The notes below the pieces were generated by a model. It made no database searches and was not told the DNA's origin. It was given only the letters and a program-made list of their open reading frames with translations. Shown piece after piece: positions 1 to 7,007 of a stretch of DNA of 29,646 nt. The translations under genes and the position numbers were made by a program. The first letter of the stretch is position 1. Each line of letters opens with the position of its first letter. Source of the stretch: a virus. The stretch lies in the IMG/VR virus record IMGVR_UViG_3300009606_000289, positions 1-29,646 of that record; one strand, given 5' to 3'.

Positions 1-268
1 ACAAGTCTACTTGTTCAGGACCAATTGTGCTTCTAATAATTAGCTGACACTTGTCTTTATATTCTTCATAAACTGATTGTAGTATGCTAATATCTAGTTC
101 GTTTCCTGTAGATGGAGTTGGGACACAAACAAATGCATACTCTACTGTCTCAAAATCACATAACAAATATTTTGTCGGATCGTGAAGTTGTATATTACAA
201 TTTGTCTTTTTTAAGAGATATTCTGTAGCTTTACCAACAAAGCCATAACCAATAATTGCTACGTTCAT
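1..268 (-). CDS. UDP-glucose/GDP-mannose dehydrogenase-type protein, N-terminal part (3' end outside window)
   Basis: I translated this by hand; 89 codons are visible and the gene runs off the left edge. The protein opens MNVAIIGYGFVGKA, the Rossmann NAD-binding start (GxGxxG) of the UDP-glucose 6-dehydrogenase family. It continues with a DFETVEYAFVCVPTPS stretch, the strand and VPTP loop characteristic of that family, then an IIRSTIGP segment. Family members oxidise the C6 of a nucleotide sugar to the uronic acid using NAD+. The ATG overlaps the gp43 stop as ATGA (bases 265-268), implying translational coupling to the polymerase. The catalytic Cys region lies outside the window, so enzyme activity cannot be judged. 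The segment between the glycine loop and VPTP is shorter than in cellular enzymes, so this may be a compact viral form. Role inferred: supply of a sugar for a glycosyltransferase. Confidence 0.8.
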   Translation of the reverse strand, partial: MNVAIIGYGFVGKATEYLLKKTNCNIQLHDPTKYLLCDFETVEYAFVCVPTPSTGNELDISILQSVYEEYKDKCQLIIRSTIGPEQVDL

Positions 269-2754
269 GAAAATAAGTCCTCAAGTGTATTTTGTTTCTC
301 AGTCTCCCAACCAAGAGATTTGACAATAGTGTCCATTGGATCAAGAAATGATTTCTTAAACATCAAATCATAATCTACATATCTGTGAATATTAAATTCT
401 TTAGGAATGACTGTATTGAATGAGATGCAATTCTCTTTCATCGTATTAGGCTCTTTCAGATACAAGAACTTAATCTTGTCTCCCTCTTGTATCCTTTCAT
501 ACTTTTGATCTATCTTGTTTTTCTTTAGATAATAGTTATATAGTAGACTTCCTCGCACATGCATCGGAGTGCCTTTTTTATAGATATCAGCAGAGTCAGT
601 GTATTTTCCTAAATTGTTACAACCTCTAGGAAAAGCAATCTCTTCCGCTGGCATTTTTATAAATGCATTGCGAGTATCTGTAATAAACTTCTGAAGAGTC
701 TTCTCATCAGTAGTCAAAGTCAGCCTTACGGCTTCTCTCAGAGACTCTCGCACAGGCGCAGGCGTAGACGAACGAACAATCTCTAGCCCCATTACCTTTA
801 GTTTAGGTTCTTTGTAACGAGTACCTTCGTTGTCGTAAACATTCATCGCATATCGTTTCTTAGCGATCCAGATAGCCTTGTCTGCGATTGCTTCTCGCTT
901 AAAGAATATCTTTTTCTCAAAAGCATGAGTATAGTCTACAAGACTGTCCATTGCCTTTGAGATACAAGGTTCAATTTGCTCTGTGCCTATCTTGTCAAGT
1001 ATGTCAATTAGCTTGTCCATATCTTTGTCTGCAAAGAACTTATCAACGACTGCCTTGAGAGTGATATAGCAAGAGTCAGTGTCAGAATAGAAACTGTACA
1101 TCTCATTCTCGGTACCTACAATCTTATTGACAAATTCATCAAGCGCCGTAGCAGTTTCCCGAATAATGAATTGACCAGATAGTGTAATGCCTTCTGCTAT
1201 TCTGTCATCATAGAATCTGAAATATTGATTAGCCATCGCACCATAGAGAGAGTTGAGCTGAATCTTTCTTGCCATCTGAAAGTTGTTGTACTTTGCGATT
1301 TCATTCTTGTACTTAGGATCTTTTGTGTCCTCAAGTAACTGTTCTGCTTCTTTCATTAACTTCTTGTACTTCTGTCTATCATCAAAAAACTTCTGTACAA
1401 TCTCAGGCATGTATCCTAGTTTACTTCGTGAGAAACATTGACCATTTGCTGCAACTGCATACTTGCCATCAAAATTGTATTTGCGCTCTAACATGCCATC
1501 AACTGTGACATCGTACACTTCACCTGGCACGAGAGTCTCAGGAGACATATTGTATTGCATGATAATAGAAGGATACAGTGAAGTAGCATCAAAACTTTCT
1601 ACCCATTCGTACTGACCAGGGACAGGTTCTTGTACATACGCACCTGCAATACTTCGGCTGCTCTGTGTCTGTTGTTTCTGCCCAAACACAACTTTCTGTT
1701 CCCATAGATGATTGTATAACAAACAGTCCCACGTCTTTACAGGAGATGCAACATCAGAGTAGTTCATCTTACCATCGTATGCCATTGTAAGGCATAGTTC
1801 GATAAGTTTAAGTTTGTCTTCTAGTTGATCTACGAGAACACTGTCGATGATGTTATATTCAACGAACAAGTTCCAATCTTTCTCGTAGAAGTCTTTGAAT
1901 GTATCATGAGGATTCTCTAGCTTGTTGTGACCTAGTTCTACCTCTGTGATGTGATCTAGCTTGTAGTTTTCTCGTGTTACATAAGTAAATTTCTTATACA
2001 GGTCAAGATAGTCTAGTTGTGCAACACCCCAAAGTTCATACCGCAGAAACTCACGACCACCAATCTTTACTTCTTTTTTGTTGACAAGATTGAAAGGACT
2101 GAACGCTTTCTTCATGTCATCGCCAAACAACTTCTCTGAACGAGTGACAAGATAAGGAATATCGAATAGCTGAATATTCCAACCAGTCACAACATCAGGC
2201 GGATCCTGCGCCCACCAATCTAGAAACTGCTTGAACAAATCCTTCTCATCTGAACAATACCGATAGTCTACGCCTAAGTGAGCAGTGTGTTCAGTGGGAG
2301 TATATTCACCACAACCCCATGTAATGATTCGCTTAGTGTTAGCTTCCATCACTGAGATTAGAGTGACTTCTTCCATAGGATTATAAACATCAGGGAAGCC
2401 ATGATTGACCGTAGTCTCGATATCGATTGAGATAATCTTTATTTGAGTTTGATTCCAAGGAACTTCTCCCGGAAACTTCTCAGTAAGATATTGATAGTTC
2501 CAATCAGATTGTCCGTAAACAGGGAAGTTTGAAACATCTGAATATGTTTGAATGAATTCAGATGCTTCTTTGTTCGTGCTGAACTTGATGGGAGAGACTG
2601 TTTCTCCGAACATTGACTTGTAAGGGCTAGGCTTGTCGGATTTTACAAATAGAGTCGGCTGAAAATCATGCCTTGCGGTCTGTCGCTTACCAGAAGGACT
2701 GATACCTCGGTAAAGTATTTTGTTGCCGTAATGTCTAGCGTAAGTGTAAAACAT
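265..2754 (-). CDS. 43: DNA polymerase, family B, T4 gp43-like
   Basis: Replicative DNA polymerase with 3'-5' proofreading, 829 residues (T4 gp43 is about 900). Exonuclease motifs are complete: Exo I SIDIETT (about 110), Exo II GWNIQLFDIP (about 192), Exo III YNIID (about 300). Polymerase motif A is DATSLYPSI (about 389), motif B KIQLNSLYG (about 497) and motif C YSDTDS (about 556), with both catalytic aspartates present. A longer reading starts at a TTG at 2766. I chose the ATG at 2754 because a GGGAG ribosome site sits 7 bases before it and MFYTYARHYGNKILYRG matches the usual phage N-terminus. It is preceded by its own sigma-70-type promoter. It lies downstream of gp45, gp44, gp62 and regA as in T4, but separated from regA by desaturase, hsp20, Sm-like and nuclease genes. 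No intein or split is seen. Confidence 0.99.
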   Translation of the reverse strand: MFYTYARHYGNKILYRGISPSGKRQTARHDFQPTLFVKSDKPSPYKSMFGETVSPIKFSTNKEASEFIQTYSDVSNFPVYGQSDWNYQYLTEKFPGEVPWNQTQIKIISIDIETTVNHGFPDVYNPMEEVTLISVMEANTKRIITWGCGEYTPTEHTAHLGVDYRYCSDEKDLFKQFLDWWAQDPPDVVTGWNIQLFDIPYLVTRSEKLFGDDMKKAFSPFNLVNKKEVKIGGREFLRYELWGVAQLDYLDLYKKFTYVTRENYKLDHITEVELGHNKLENPHDTFKDFYEKDWNLFVEYNIIDSVLVDQLEDKLKLIELCLTMAYDGKMNYSDVASPVKTWDCLLYNHLWEQKVVFGQKQQTQSSRSIAGAYVQEPVPGQYEWVESFDATSLYPSIIMQYNMSPETLVPGEVYDVTVDGMLERKYNFDGKYAVAANGQCFSRSKLGYMPEIVQKFFDDRQKYKKLMKEAEQLLEDTKDPKYKNEIAKYNNFQMARKIQLNSLYGAMANQYFRFYDDRIAEGITLSGQFIIRETATALDEFVNKIVGTENEMYSFYSDTDSCYITLKAVVDKFFADKDMDKLIDILDKIGTEQIEPCISKAMDSLVDYTHAFEKKIFFKREAIADKAIWIAKKRYAMNVYDNEGTRYKEPKLKVMGLEIVRSSTPAPVRESLREAVRLTLTTDEKTLQKFITDTRNAFIKMPAEEIAFPRGCNNLGKYTDSADIYKKGTPMHVRGSLLYNYYLKKNKIDQKYERIQEGDKIKFLYLKEPNTMKENCISFNTVIPKEFNIHRYVDYDLMFKKSFLDPMDTIVKSLGWETEKQNTLEDLFS

Positions 2755-2777
2755 AATAACTCCCAATCATTTTATAT

Positions 2778-2807
2778 AGTATATAACAAAAGGGAGTCAT
2801 TTGTCAA
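2778..2807 (-). promoter_or_regulatory. Sigma-70-type early promoter for gp43
   Basis: On the minus strand TTGACA (2802-2807), an 18-base spacer, then TATACT (2778-2783), 24 bases before the gp43 ATG. It gives the polymerase an independent start besides read-through from the nuclease gene. It is the only promoter of the series with an 18-base rather than 17-base spacer. Confidence 0.8.
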
Positions 2808-2825
2808 GCGTTTTTCTCATACTAA

Positions 2826-2845
2826 TCGTTCAAAAACCATTATAT
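2826..2845 (-). repeat. Copy A of a 20-bp repeat (other copy 16731-16750)
   Basis: Plus-strand sequence TCGTTCAAAAACC, then A, then TTATAT. It matches 19 of 20 bases at 16731-16750. Both copies lie just after a nuclease gene's stop (thermonuclease here, gp47 there) and ahead of a replication/recombination gene. Here the minus-strand reading also allows a small CCAT-ATA-ATGG hairpin followed by five T, so a weak terminator is possible at this copy only. Confidence 0.5.
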
Positions 2846-2859
2846 GGCCGGACGAAGAT

Positions 2860-3303
2860 TTAGACAGATACTACACCTTCGGCAATAAGTCGTTGGCGGT
2901 TCTTCATATGCGCTTCTTGCACATCGTCCTTAGACTGACCTTCGTACAGTACCGCATACCCTTCTTTGACTAGTATCTCTCCGGCAAGACAGTATCGATC
3001 TTCAGCAGCATAGTAGACTTCGAAGTCGCCTAGAATACGACCGAACTTACCTTTCATGTCTTCGCCGTCTTTGGCTACACGAGTCTTCAGTACAGCAGTC
3101 TTGCCGAGCAGAGATTTCAATCTAGCACCGGCTGCTTTACCAAACTTCTTCTCAACCTTATCTCGTGTGCGTGATTCGGGGGTATCAATGCCCATGATAC
3201 GGACACGCTCATCCTTTAACCATATACCAAACCCGAGGTCGATGTCAACATCTACGGTATCACCGTCAACTACTTTAACTATTGTTGCTCTATACTCGTA
3301 CAT
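2860..3303 (-). CDS. Staphylococcal-nuclease-like (thermonuclease) protein
   Basis: 147-residue SNase-domain protein. Family members hydrolyse DNA or RNA phosphodiester bonds with Ca2+. The hallmark VVDGDTVDVDID (11-22) is followed by RVRIMGIDTPESR, whose Arg35 and Glu43 align with the catalytic Arg35 and Glu43 of staphylococcal nuclease. Arg89 in GKFGRILG corresponds to the second catalytic arginine. There is no signal peptide, so it should act inside the cell, perhaps in host DNA or RNA degradation. The start has an AGGA ribosome site seven bases upstream. It sits 3 bp downstream of the Sm-like gene and just before the polymerase promoter, and probably belongs to the hsp20 transcript. Confidence 0.9.
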   Translation of the reverse strand: MYEYRATIVKVVDGDTVDVDIDLGFGIWLKDERVRIMGIDTPESRTRDKVEKKFGKAAGARLKSLLGKTAVLKTRVAKDGEDMKGKFGRILGDFEVYYAAEDRYCLAGEILVKEGYAVLYEGQSKDDVQEAHMKNRQRLIAEGVVSV

Positions 3304-3306
3304 GAT

Positions 3307-3648
3307 TTATCCTGTAATGATTTGTTTAGGAGCAGGTGTTGCTACTTTGTCATCAGGAACTACAATACCACTACCGAATCTACGGTTATACTCGTTGAGC
3401 AATTCAGTAGAAGGATAGTATATAGAGATAACATGCATAGGCATAATAGGAACAGATTGATCCTTAGCATACGGACAGTAAGGAGTTAGGCCAAGTACAA
3501 ATTCGTATTCATTCTCAGGCTTTGGTCTCATCATAATGTAGCACGGCTTTGTTATCTGAAGCATTTTACCGCCTTCAAGATTTACTTCAGTGACATCACC
3601 AATGATATCTTCGCCTGAAGAAAGTTTAATAATTTGTACGTTGGCCAT
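3307..3648 (-). CDS. Sm-like (LSm/Hfq-fold) phage protein
   Basis: 113 residues. The N-terminal stretch VQIIKLSSGEDIIGDVTEV has the Sm1 pattern: hydrophobic strands around an SGE-x-I-G-x-V core. This is followed by MLQITKPCYIMM and a strand ending MHVISIYYPS, the expected place for the last Sm strands. The C-terminus is Pro-rich and probably disordered. Proteins of this type recur in marine T4-like phages, and a crystal structure of one of putative cyanophage origin showed a novel Sm-like fold. Function is not established; RNA binding is an inference from the fold. A second protein of this general type is at 26058-26486. It lies between hsp20 and the nuclease in one transcript. Confidence 0.65.
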   Translation of the reverse strand: MANVQIIKLSSGEDIIGDVTEVNLEGGKMLQITKPCYIMMRPKPENEYEFVLGLTPYCPYAKDQSVPIMPMHVISIYYPSTELLNEYNRRFGSGIVVPDDKVATPAPKQIITG

Positions 3649-3662
3649 AATAATATCCTATT

Positions 3663-4106
3663 TTATTTCACTTTGATTTCTTTCGGTTTTTTCTCTTCAG
3701 GAATGATTCGTATCAGAGAAATATTCAACATACCATCAACAAAGTCTGCGCCTGTCACTTCAACATCTTCCATCAATGCGAAAGTGCGTGTGAAGTTTCG
3801 TGATGCAATTCCTTTATGATAGTATTCTTTTTTGTCTTCGCCACGATCTTGAACACCTTGTACAACGAGCTTCTTGCCTTCGGGAACTACGTGGATGTTG
3901 AATTCATCCTTAGTAAATCCTGCAGCAGCAATCTCGATGACAAACTCTTCATCGTTTGTTTTGACAATGTTGTATGGGGGATAGTTGCTTGCGACCTCGG
4001 AAACTGTTTCCAAGTTGTTGAACATTCTATCAAAGCCCACTGTGAATGGACGAACATTGTCTAAGATTTCGGCCATGTCAGCCGCTATGAACTTGCGTGT
4101 TACCAT
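3663..4106 (-). CDS. hsp20: Small heat shock protein, Hsp20/alpha-crystallin family
   Basis: 147-residue ATP-independent holdase chaperone. The alpha-crystallin domain runs from about 50 to 135, with YNIVKTNDEEFVIEIAAAGF opening, SRNFTRTFALMEDVEV in the middle and a near-canonical A-x-x-x-G-M-L motif (ADFVDGMLNISL). The C-terminus (PKEIKVK) contains the I-x-V anchor used for oligomer assembly. Hsp20 is a common accessory gene of cyanophages and other marine T4-like phages, where it is thought to protect host or capsid proteins. The start has AGGAG seven bases upstream. It has a leader of over 120 bases with strong secondary-structure potential (4139-4234), plus tandem early and late promoters at 4236-4284, so it may be expressed throughout infection. 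Confidence 0.96.
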   Translation of the reverse strand: MVTRKFIAADMAEILDNVRPFTVGFDRMFNNLETVSEVASNYPPYNIVKTNDEEFVIEIAAAGFTKDEFNIHVVPEGKKLVVQGVQDRGEDKKEYYHKGIASRNFTRTFALMEDVEVTGADFVDGMLNISLIRIIPEEKKPKEIKVK

Positions 4107-4138
4107 CTTACTTCTCCTATTAAGCGAGTTTTATGTGT

Positions 4139-4234
4139 GAGACCCTTTCGGCGTCTCGATTGGTGCTAATAACAAGCCCGCTGTTCCTTCTTTGTGAAGC
4201 GTCGGACTACACTGACGACTTGCCATCAGCAATC
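4139..4234 (-). ncRNA. Candidate structured RNA leader of hsp20
   Basis: Read on the minus strand, GATTGCT (4228-4234) can pair with AG and CAATC (4158-4162) to close a domain, with a CAC bulge. Inside lie CAAG/CTTG (4219-4222 with 4173-4176), a CGTC/GACG stem (4214-4217 with 4200-4203) and a CTTC/GAAG hairpin (4196-4199 with 4187-4190). Immediately after comes a GAGAC...GTCTC hairpin (4139-4157) whose inner CC/GG is capped by GAAA, a stable tetraloop. The sequence is noticeably richer in G and C than its surroundings and has no open reading frame. I recognise no known riboswitch class. A cis-regulatory leader, thermosensor or processed small RNA are all possible. Pairings were found by eye, not by energy calculation. 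Confidence 0.4.
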
Positions 4235-4235
4235 T

Positions 4236-4243
4236 TATTTATA
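4236..4243 (-). promoter_or_regulatory. T4-type late promoter box upstream of hsp20
   Basis: Minus-strand TATAAATA, the T4 late promoter -10 recognised by gp55-containing RNA polymerase with the gp45 clamp. It lies between the early -10 (4256-4261) and the structured leader. Transcription from it would begin near 4230, close to the first paired base of the leader domain. Confidence 0.55.
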
Positions 4244-4255
4244 CATCATTTAACT

Positions 4256-4284
4256 ATAATACTAAACTTTTTTCGTATTGTCAA
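4256..4284 (-). promoter_or_regulatory. Sigma-70-type promoter for hsp20
   Basis: TTGACA (4279-4284), 17 bases, TATTAT (4256-4261) on the minus strand. The -35 and spacer are inside the last codons of the desaturase gene, so the promoter straddles that gene's stop. It would give an hsp20 leader of about 140 bases. Confidence 0.7.
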
Positions 4285-4978
4285 TAGCTTCTATTAATAT
4301 TCCACCTGCATCATACTTGTGCCATCTGTGAATGGCTGCTTTTTCGTGGTGTAATTTGTGAAACCCTTCACCGAAAGTTAGCATTCCCAACCAGAAGTCA
4401 TCGTTAGCCACTCTATTTCTATGTGAGTAACTGAATACAAAACTTCCTATTAGTTTACTAAATCCTGCAGGTGCTAGATAAGCATACACAACAGCGAACG
4501 GATCGATTAGATAAAGAATGCCCGCATAAGCCGCTATCATGTGCCAGTAATACTTAGTCTGTTTTCTGTATGCGTCCTGCTTCAATAAGTCCCTGACATA
4601 TTTCAAATGTATTGGCGATAACACTTGTAGAAAGTAACTTCTAAACCATCCTTTGTGAAAAGGACTGTGAGGATCTTTATCTGTGTCAGAGTATCTATGA
4701 TGCTCACGATGATTAGCTACCCATACCATAGCAGGTCCATAAAATGGAATGCCAGCAAAAAAGAGGAGTATATTTCTAAGCAAAGGAGGACAGTTGAAAG
4801 CACGATGAGAGGCTAGACGATGATATCCTATAGTCACACTAATCATCATACAACAATAAACGACAAGAGTTATTGCCCACTGCCATAGTGTAGCAGTGGG
4901 CATCAAACTCGTTGAAAGTATCGCCACTATCTGTCCTAAAAGCAACAAGTAGGGAAACACTCGCTTATTGTTAAGCAT
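4262..4978 (-). CDS. Fatty acid desaturase, delta-9 acyl desaturase-like
   Basis: 238-residue integral membrane di-iron desaturase. All three histidine boxes are present: HRLASH (53-58), HREHH (90-94) and HKLHH (207-211, within EGFHKLHHE). Hydrophobic segments lie near residues 8-50, 67-90 and 148-185. Family members introduce a cis double bond into acyl-CoA or acyl-lipid chains using O2 and reduced ferredoxin or cytochrome. It is shorter than most bacterial DesC/OLE1-type enzymes and has no fused cytochrome b5. It lies 3 bp after regA and ahead of hsp20, inside the replication cluster. Inferred role: adjusting host membrane fluidity or lipid supply during infection. Exact substrate and position specificity cannot be read from the sequence. 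Confidence 0.93.
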   Translation of the reverse strand: MLNNKRVFPYLLLLGQIVAILSTSLMPTATLWQWAITLVVYCCMMISVTIGYHRLASHRAFNCPPLLRNILLFFAGIPFYGPAMVWVANHREHHRYSDTDKDPHSPFHKGWFRSYFLQVLSPIHLKYVRDLLKQDAYRKQTKYYWHMIAAYAGILYLIDPFAVVYAYLAPAGFSKLIGSFVFSYSHRNRVANDDFWLGMLTFGEGFHKLHHEKAAIHRWHKYDAGGILIEAIDNTKKV

Positions 4979-4981
4979 AAT

Positions 4982-5404
4982 CTATCGCTTCTTACCTATG
5001 TTATATTTAGGAACTAAGTTCCATTCTTTTTTATCTTTGTAAGAAATAATTTTTACTTGACTCAATGGAGCGAATTCTAAACTGTCAGCTTCATTGACAA
5101 TCTTAATCAGTCCCCATTCTTGAAGAAGTTTTGCTATAGTATTTCTTCTTTCAAGATCATTGTCAGAAAAGTCTGCCGCTTTGCCATCTAATGCAAACAG
5201 CTCTTTAAAGTGAGTAATAAAATATCTTCCTTGTTTATGAAGAATGTGACAGGACTGGTATAAAGTATTGTCCTTTTTAGATGCCACACCTATACGAGAA
5301 AGTGTCTCTTTTACTTTTAAAAAGTTTTCGGAATCTTCTAACAAGATTTCAAGAGGAACGTATCCCTCATAATCAATATTAAAGAAATCATCTTGGTCAT
5401 TCAT
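4982..5404 (-). CDS. regA: RegA translational repressor
   Basis: 140 residues; T4 RegA has 122. It matches RegA closely along its length: NFLKVKETLSRIGVASKKDN, LYQSCHILHKQGRYFITHFK, the RRNTIAKLLQEWGLIKIV segment and the C-terminal EWNLVPKYNIG. RegA binds the translation initiation region of many early phage mRNAs, including its own, and represses them. The protein has an extra acidic N-terminal extension of about 18 residues (MNDQDDFFNIDYEGYVPL) compared with T4. The gene keeps the T4 position after gp62. An AT-only inverted repeat lies 13 bases upstream of its ATG and a late promoter box lies 41 bases upstream. Confidence 0.97.
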   Translation of the reverse strand: MNDQDDFFNIDYEGYVPLEILLEDSENFLKVKETLSRIGVASKKDNTLYQSCHILHKQGRYFITHFKELFALDGKAADFSDNDLERRNTIAKLLQEWGLIKIVNEADSLEFAPLSQVKIISYKDKKEWNLVPKYNIGKKR

Positions 5405-5416
5405 GTCAATCTACCT

Positions 5417-5433
5417 ATTATAATTGTTATAAT
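5417..5433 (-). repeat. Perfect AT-only inverted repeat in the regA leader
   Basis: ATTATAA, a three-base loop, TTATAAT, 13 bases before the regA ATG. A hairpin here would be weak but is placed where an autoregulatory operator for RegA, or a duplex-binding regulator, would act. Chance is possible given the AT-rich background. Confidence 0.4.
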
Positions 5434-5444
5434 CAACTAACAGG

Positions 5445-5452
5445 TATTTATA
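5445..5452 (-). promoter_or_regulatory. T4-type late promoter box upstream of regA
   Basis: Minus-strand TATAAATA at the very end of the gp62 coding region, 41 bases before the regA ATG. Its spacing to the next gene matches the other late boxes in this window. It would allow late transcription of regA and the desaturase separately from the early clamp-loader transcript. Confidence 0.5.
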
Positions 5453-5903
5453 ACTTGCCACCTTTTGAACTAATCAACTTGAGTTTGATCTTCTCAATAT
5501 CATCACTAGTCAAAATGCGTAAAGCCTCTTTCGCTTTGTTGAAACTATAACCAAAATATTGTTGAATTGCCTCTAAATTCTCTTCTTCAGACTTAATCCA
5601 TTTACTGTATCGTTTGCTCTTGCGAACAACCGCACATAGAAAATCATACTGCATCTTGTTATCTATGTGCGGCCGAGAGTTCATTTCATTCGCAGGAATG
5701 ACCGTATCAGCAGCAAATCCCATTGCACGATTAACGATGAAAGGATTGTATTCTTTCTCCGTAGCTTCATCGACAATGAGATTTTCTTTTGTAAAGTTTA
5801 TGCTATTAGCAAAATCAAATGGGCTGATCTTTTTTACTTTCTCGCTAAAAGACTTCTCATCAACTTCTACTACTGGCGGTCCAAGTTCTTCCAAAAAGCT
5901 CAT
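5448..5903 (-). CDS. 62: Clamp loader small subunit, T4 gp62-like
   Basis: 151 residues (T4 gp62 is 187). Recognised by the phage gp62 pattern SPFDFANSINFTKENL, then YNPFIVNRAMGFAADTVIPANEMN, then the DFLCAVVRKSKRYSKWIK block, and by its position directly before regA. With four gp44 subunits it forms the clamp loader that opens and places the gp45 ring on primer-template DNA. It has no ATPase motifs, as expected. In T4 it follows gp44 directly; here a 71-residue protein and a TauD-like oxygenase intervene. Confidence 0.92.
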   Translation of the reverse strand: MSFLEELGPPVVEVDEKSFSEKVKKISPFDFANSINFTKENLIVDEATEKEYNPFIVNRAMGFAADTVIPANEMNSRPHIDNKMQYDFLCAVVRKSKRYSKWIKSEEENLEAIQQYFGYSFNKAKEALRILTSDDIEKIKLKLISSKGGKL

Positions 5904-5906
5904 AAT

Positions 5907-6122
5907 TTATTCCCAAATAATTTTAGTTCTGCTGCCTATTCTTATAATAGAAGATATTTCGTCCGGTTTAAACTCTAACATTTGATTTTCTTCGTCTGTG
6001 TGTTCCCATTCTAAATGTTTTTCTGGAGTTATAGACAAATCTTTTACCCAAAAATCATGGGTGTATCCGCATTTAAAAACTACACGAATTTTTATTTGTA
6101 GTTCATTTCTTGGCCATTTCAT
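5907..6122 (-). CDS. Small conserved phage protein of unknown function (71 aa)
   Basis: I do not recognise a functional family. The protein is mostly beta-strand-like: LQIKIRVVFKCGYTHDFWVKDLSI, then an acidic HTDEEN stretch, then LEFKPDEISSIIRIG and a KIIWE terminus. Small proteins with the FKCGYxHDFW pattern seem familiar from marine T4-like phages, but that is recollection, not a search. It lies 3 bp downstream of the oxygenase and 3 bp upstream of gp62, so it is clearly part of the clamp-loader operon. It has a single Cys and no membrane segment. Confidence 0.7.
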   Translation of the reverse strand: MKWPRNELQIKIRVVFKCGYTHDFWVKDLSITPEKHLEWEHTDEENQMLEFKPDEISSIIRIGSRTKIIWE

Positions 6123-6125
6123 TTA

Positions 6126-7004
6126 TTATTCCTCGTAACAGTTTTTATTTCGCTCAATAATAACTTTCGGGTCAGTTATATTGCTTATGGGAAAGGTTAA
6201 TCTGTGTAAGATTCTCCTCTCAAAAACAGCATCTGGTCTTAGTGGTCTACGATGTAAAGTAAGTAGTTGATCGCTTAGAACGATGTCTCCTATTTCCCAT
6301 TCATGATGATACATAAATTTTTCTTGAAATAGAAACGATTTGAGTTCTTCATAAAGTTCTATATCATCGGCATCGCCGTCACTTACCTGCAAGTCGTTAT
6401 TCGTATAGAAATACAATCCTTTAACACCTGCAATGTTCTCTTGTTCGATCCACATACGATATGAAGGATCTTTCTTAGCGTGATCTAGGTGCCAAGGAGT
6501 TTCTGCCCAGTTCGCCATGTTGTATGTGTATGTACAATACTTGCCTTTGATCTTATCTTTGAGACTCTGCGGCATAACAGCATACGCTGCTGCTGTATCT
6601 AACCAAGAAGTAACAGTACCTTCTACTCCTGCATAGCCTTGAAGAGCAACACCATCTGCTCTATCAGGACCATTTAGATTAGCATGCCAGTCTAGCTTGC
6701 CTTTAGGAAAGATGCCAGTTGGCTTGTTGTCTTTCTCTTTAGCAGTGACTCTCTGTACCAATACTTCATCTACTTGCCAAGGATCTAATGGCTCTGTAGG
6801 AACTCCTTTGAAGTTGCCTTCTACGTCCCAGAAACATTGTTTCCAATTTGCTATGTGACTCATGCCAGCAATTAATCTGTGCATACCAATAGGATTAGTA
6901 GGTGCCTTTTTTATGACAACTACAAGTTCCTTCTTCAACAACTCAAACGTCTCTAAACAATCTTCTTTAGTTAGGTTATCAAAATCTAGTGTGTGATATA
7001 TCAC
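6126..7004 (-). CDS. TauD-like Fe(II)/2-oxoglutarate-dependent oxygenase, variant metal site
   Basis: 292 residues with a TauD/TfdA-type double-stranded beta-helix pattern. The first metal-binding region reads LDWHANLNGPD (104-114), aligning with WHTD of TauD. Its second ligand position is therefore Asn109 rather than Asp or Glu. The distal His is His251 in GDIVLSDQLLTLHRRP, and the 2OG-binding arginine is in FERRILHRLTF (263-264). Family members hydroxylate, halogenate or otherwise oxidise small molecules or nucleic acids. Start is GTG with AAGGA upstream; no ATG is available near it. It lies 3 bp after gp44 and interrupts the usual gp44-gp62 pair. The substrate is unknown, and the loss of the carboxylate could mean altered chemistry or an inactive centre. 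Confidence 0.8.
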   Translation of the reverse strand: MIYHTLDFDNLTKEDCLETFELLKKELVVVIKKAPTNPIGMHRLIAGMSHIANWKQCFWDVEGNFKGVPTEPLDPWQVDEVLVQRVTAKEKDNKPTGIFPKGKLDWHANLNGPDRADGVALQGYAGVEGTVTSWLDTAAAYAVMPQSLKDKIKGKYCTYTYNMANWAETPWHLDHAKKDPSYRMWIEQENIAGVKGLYFYTNNDLQVSDGDADDIELYEELKSFLFQEKFMYHHEWEIGDIVLSDQLLTLHRRPLRPDAVFERRILHRLTFPISNITDPKVIIERNKNCYEE

Positions 7005-7007
7005 TTA

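Noticed and set aside
2754-2766. TTG-initiated gp43 four residues longer (start at 2766)
   Set aside because: The ATG at 2754 has a GGGAG at proper distance and matches the expected N-terminus; the TTG overlaps that ribosome site.
2668-2973. Plus-strand 101-codon frame across gp43, its promoter and the nuclease gene
   Set aside because: It runs antisense to two well-supported genes and a promoter, shows no protein family features and lacks a ribosome site.
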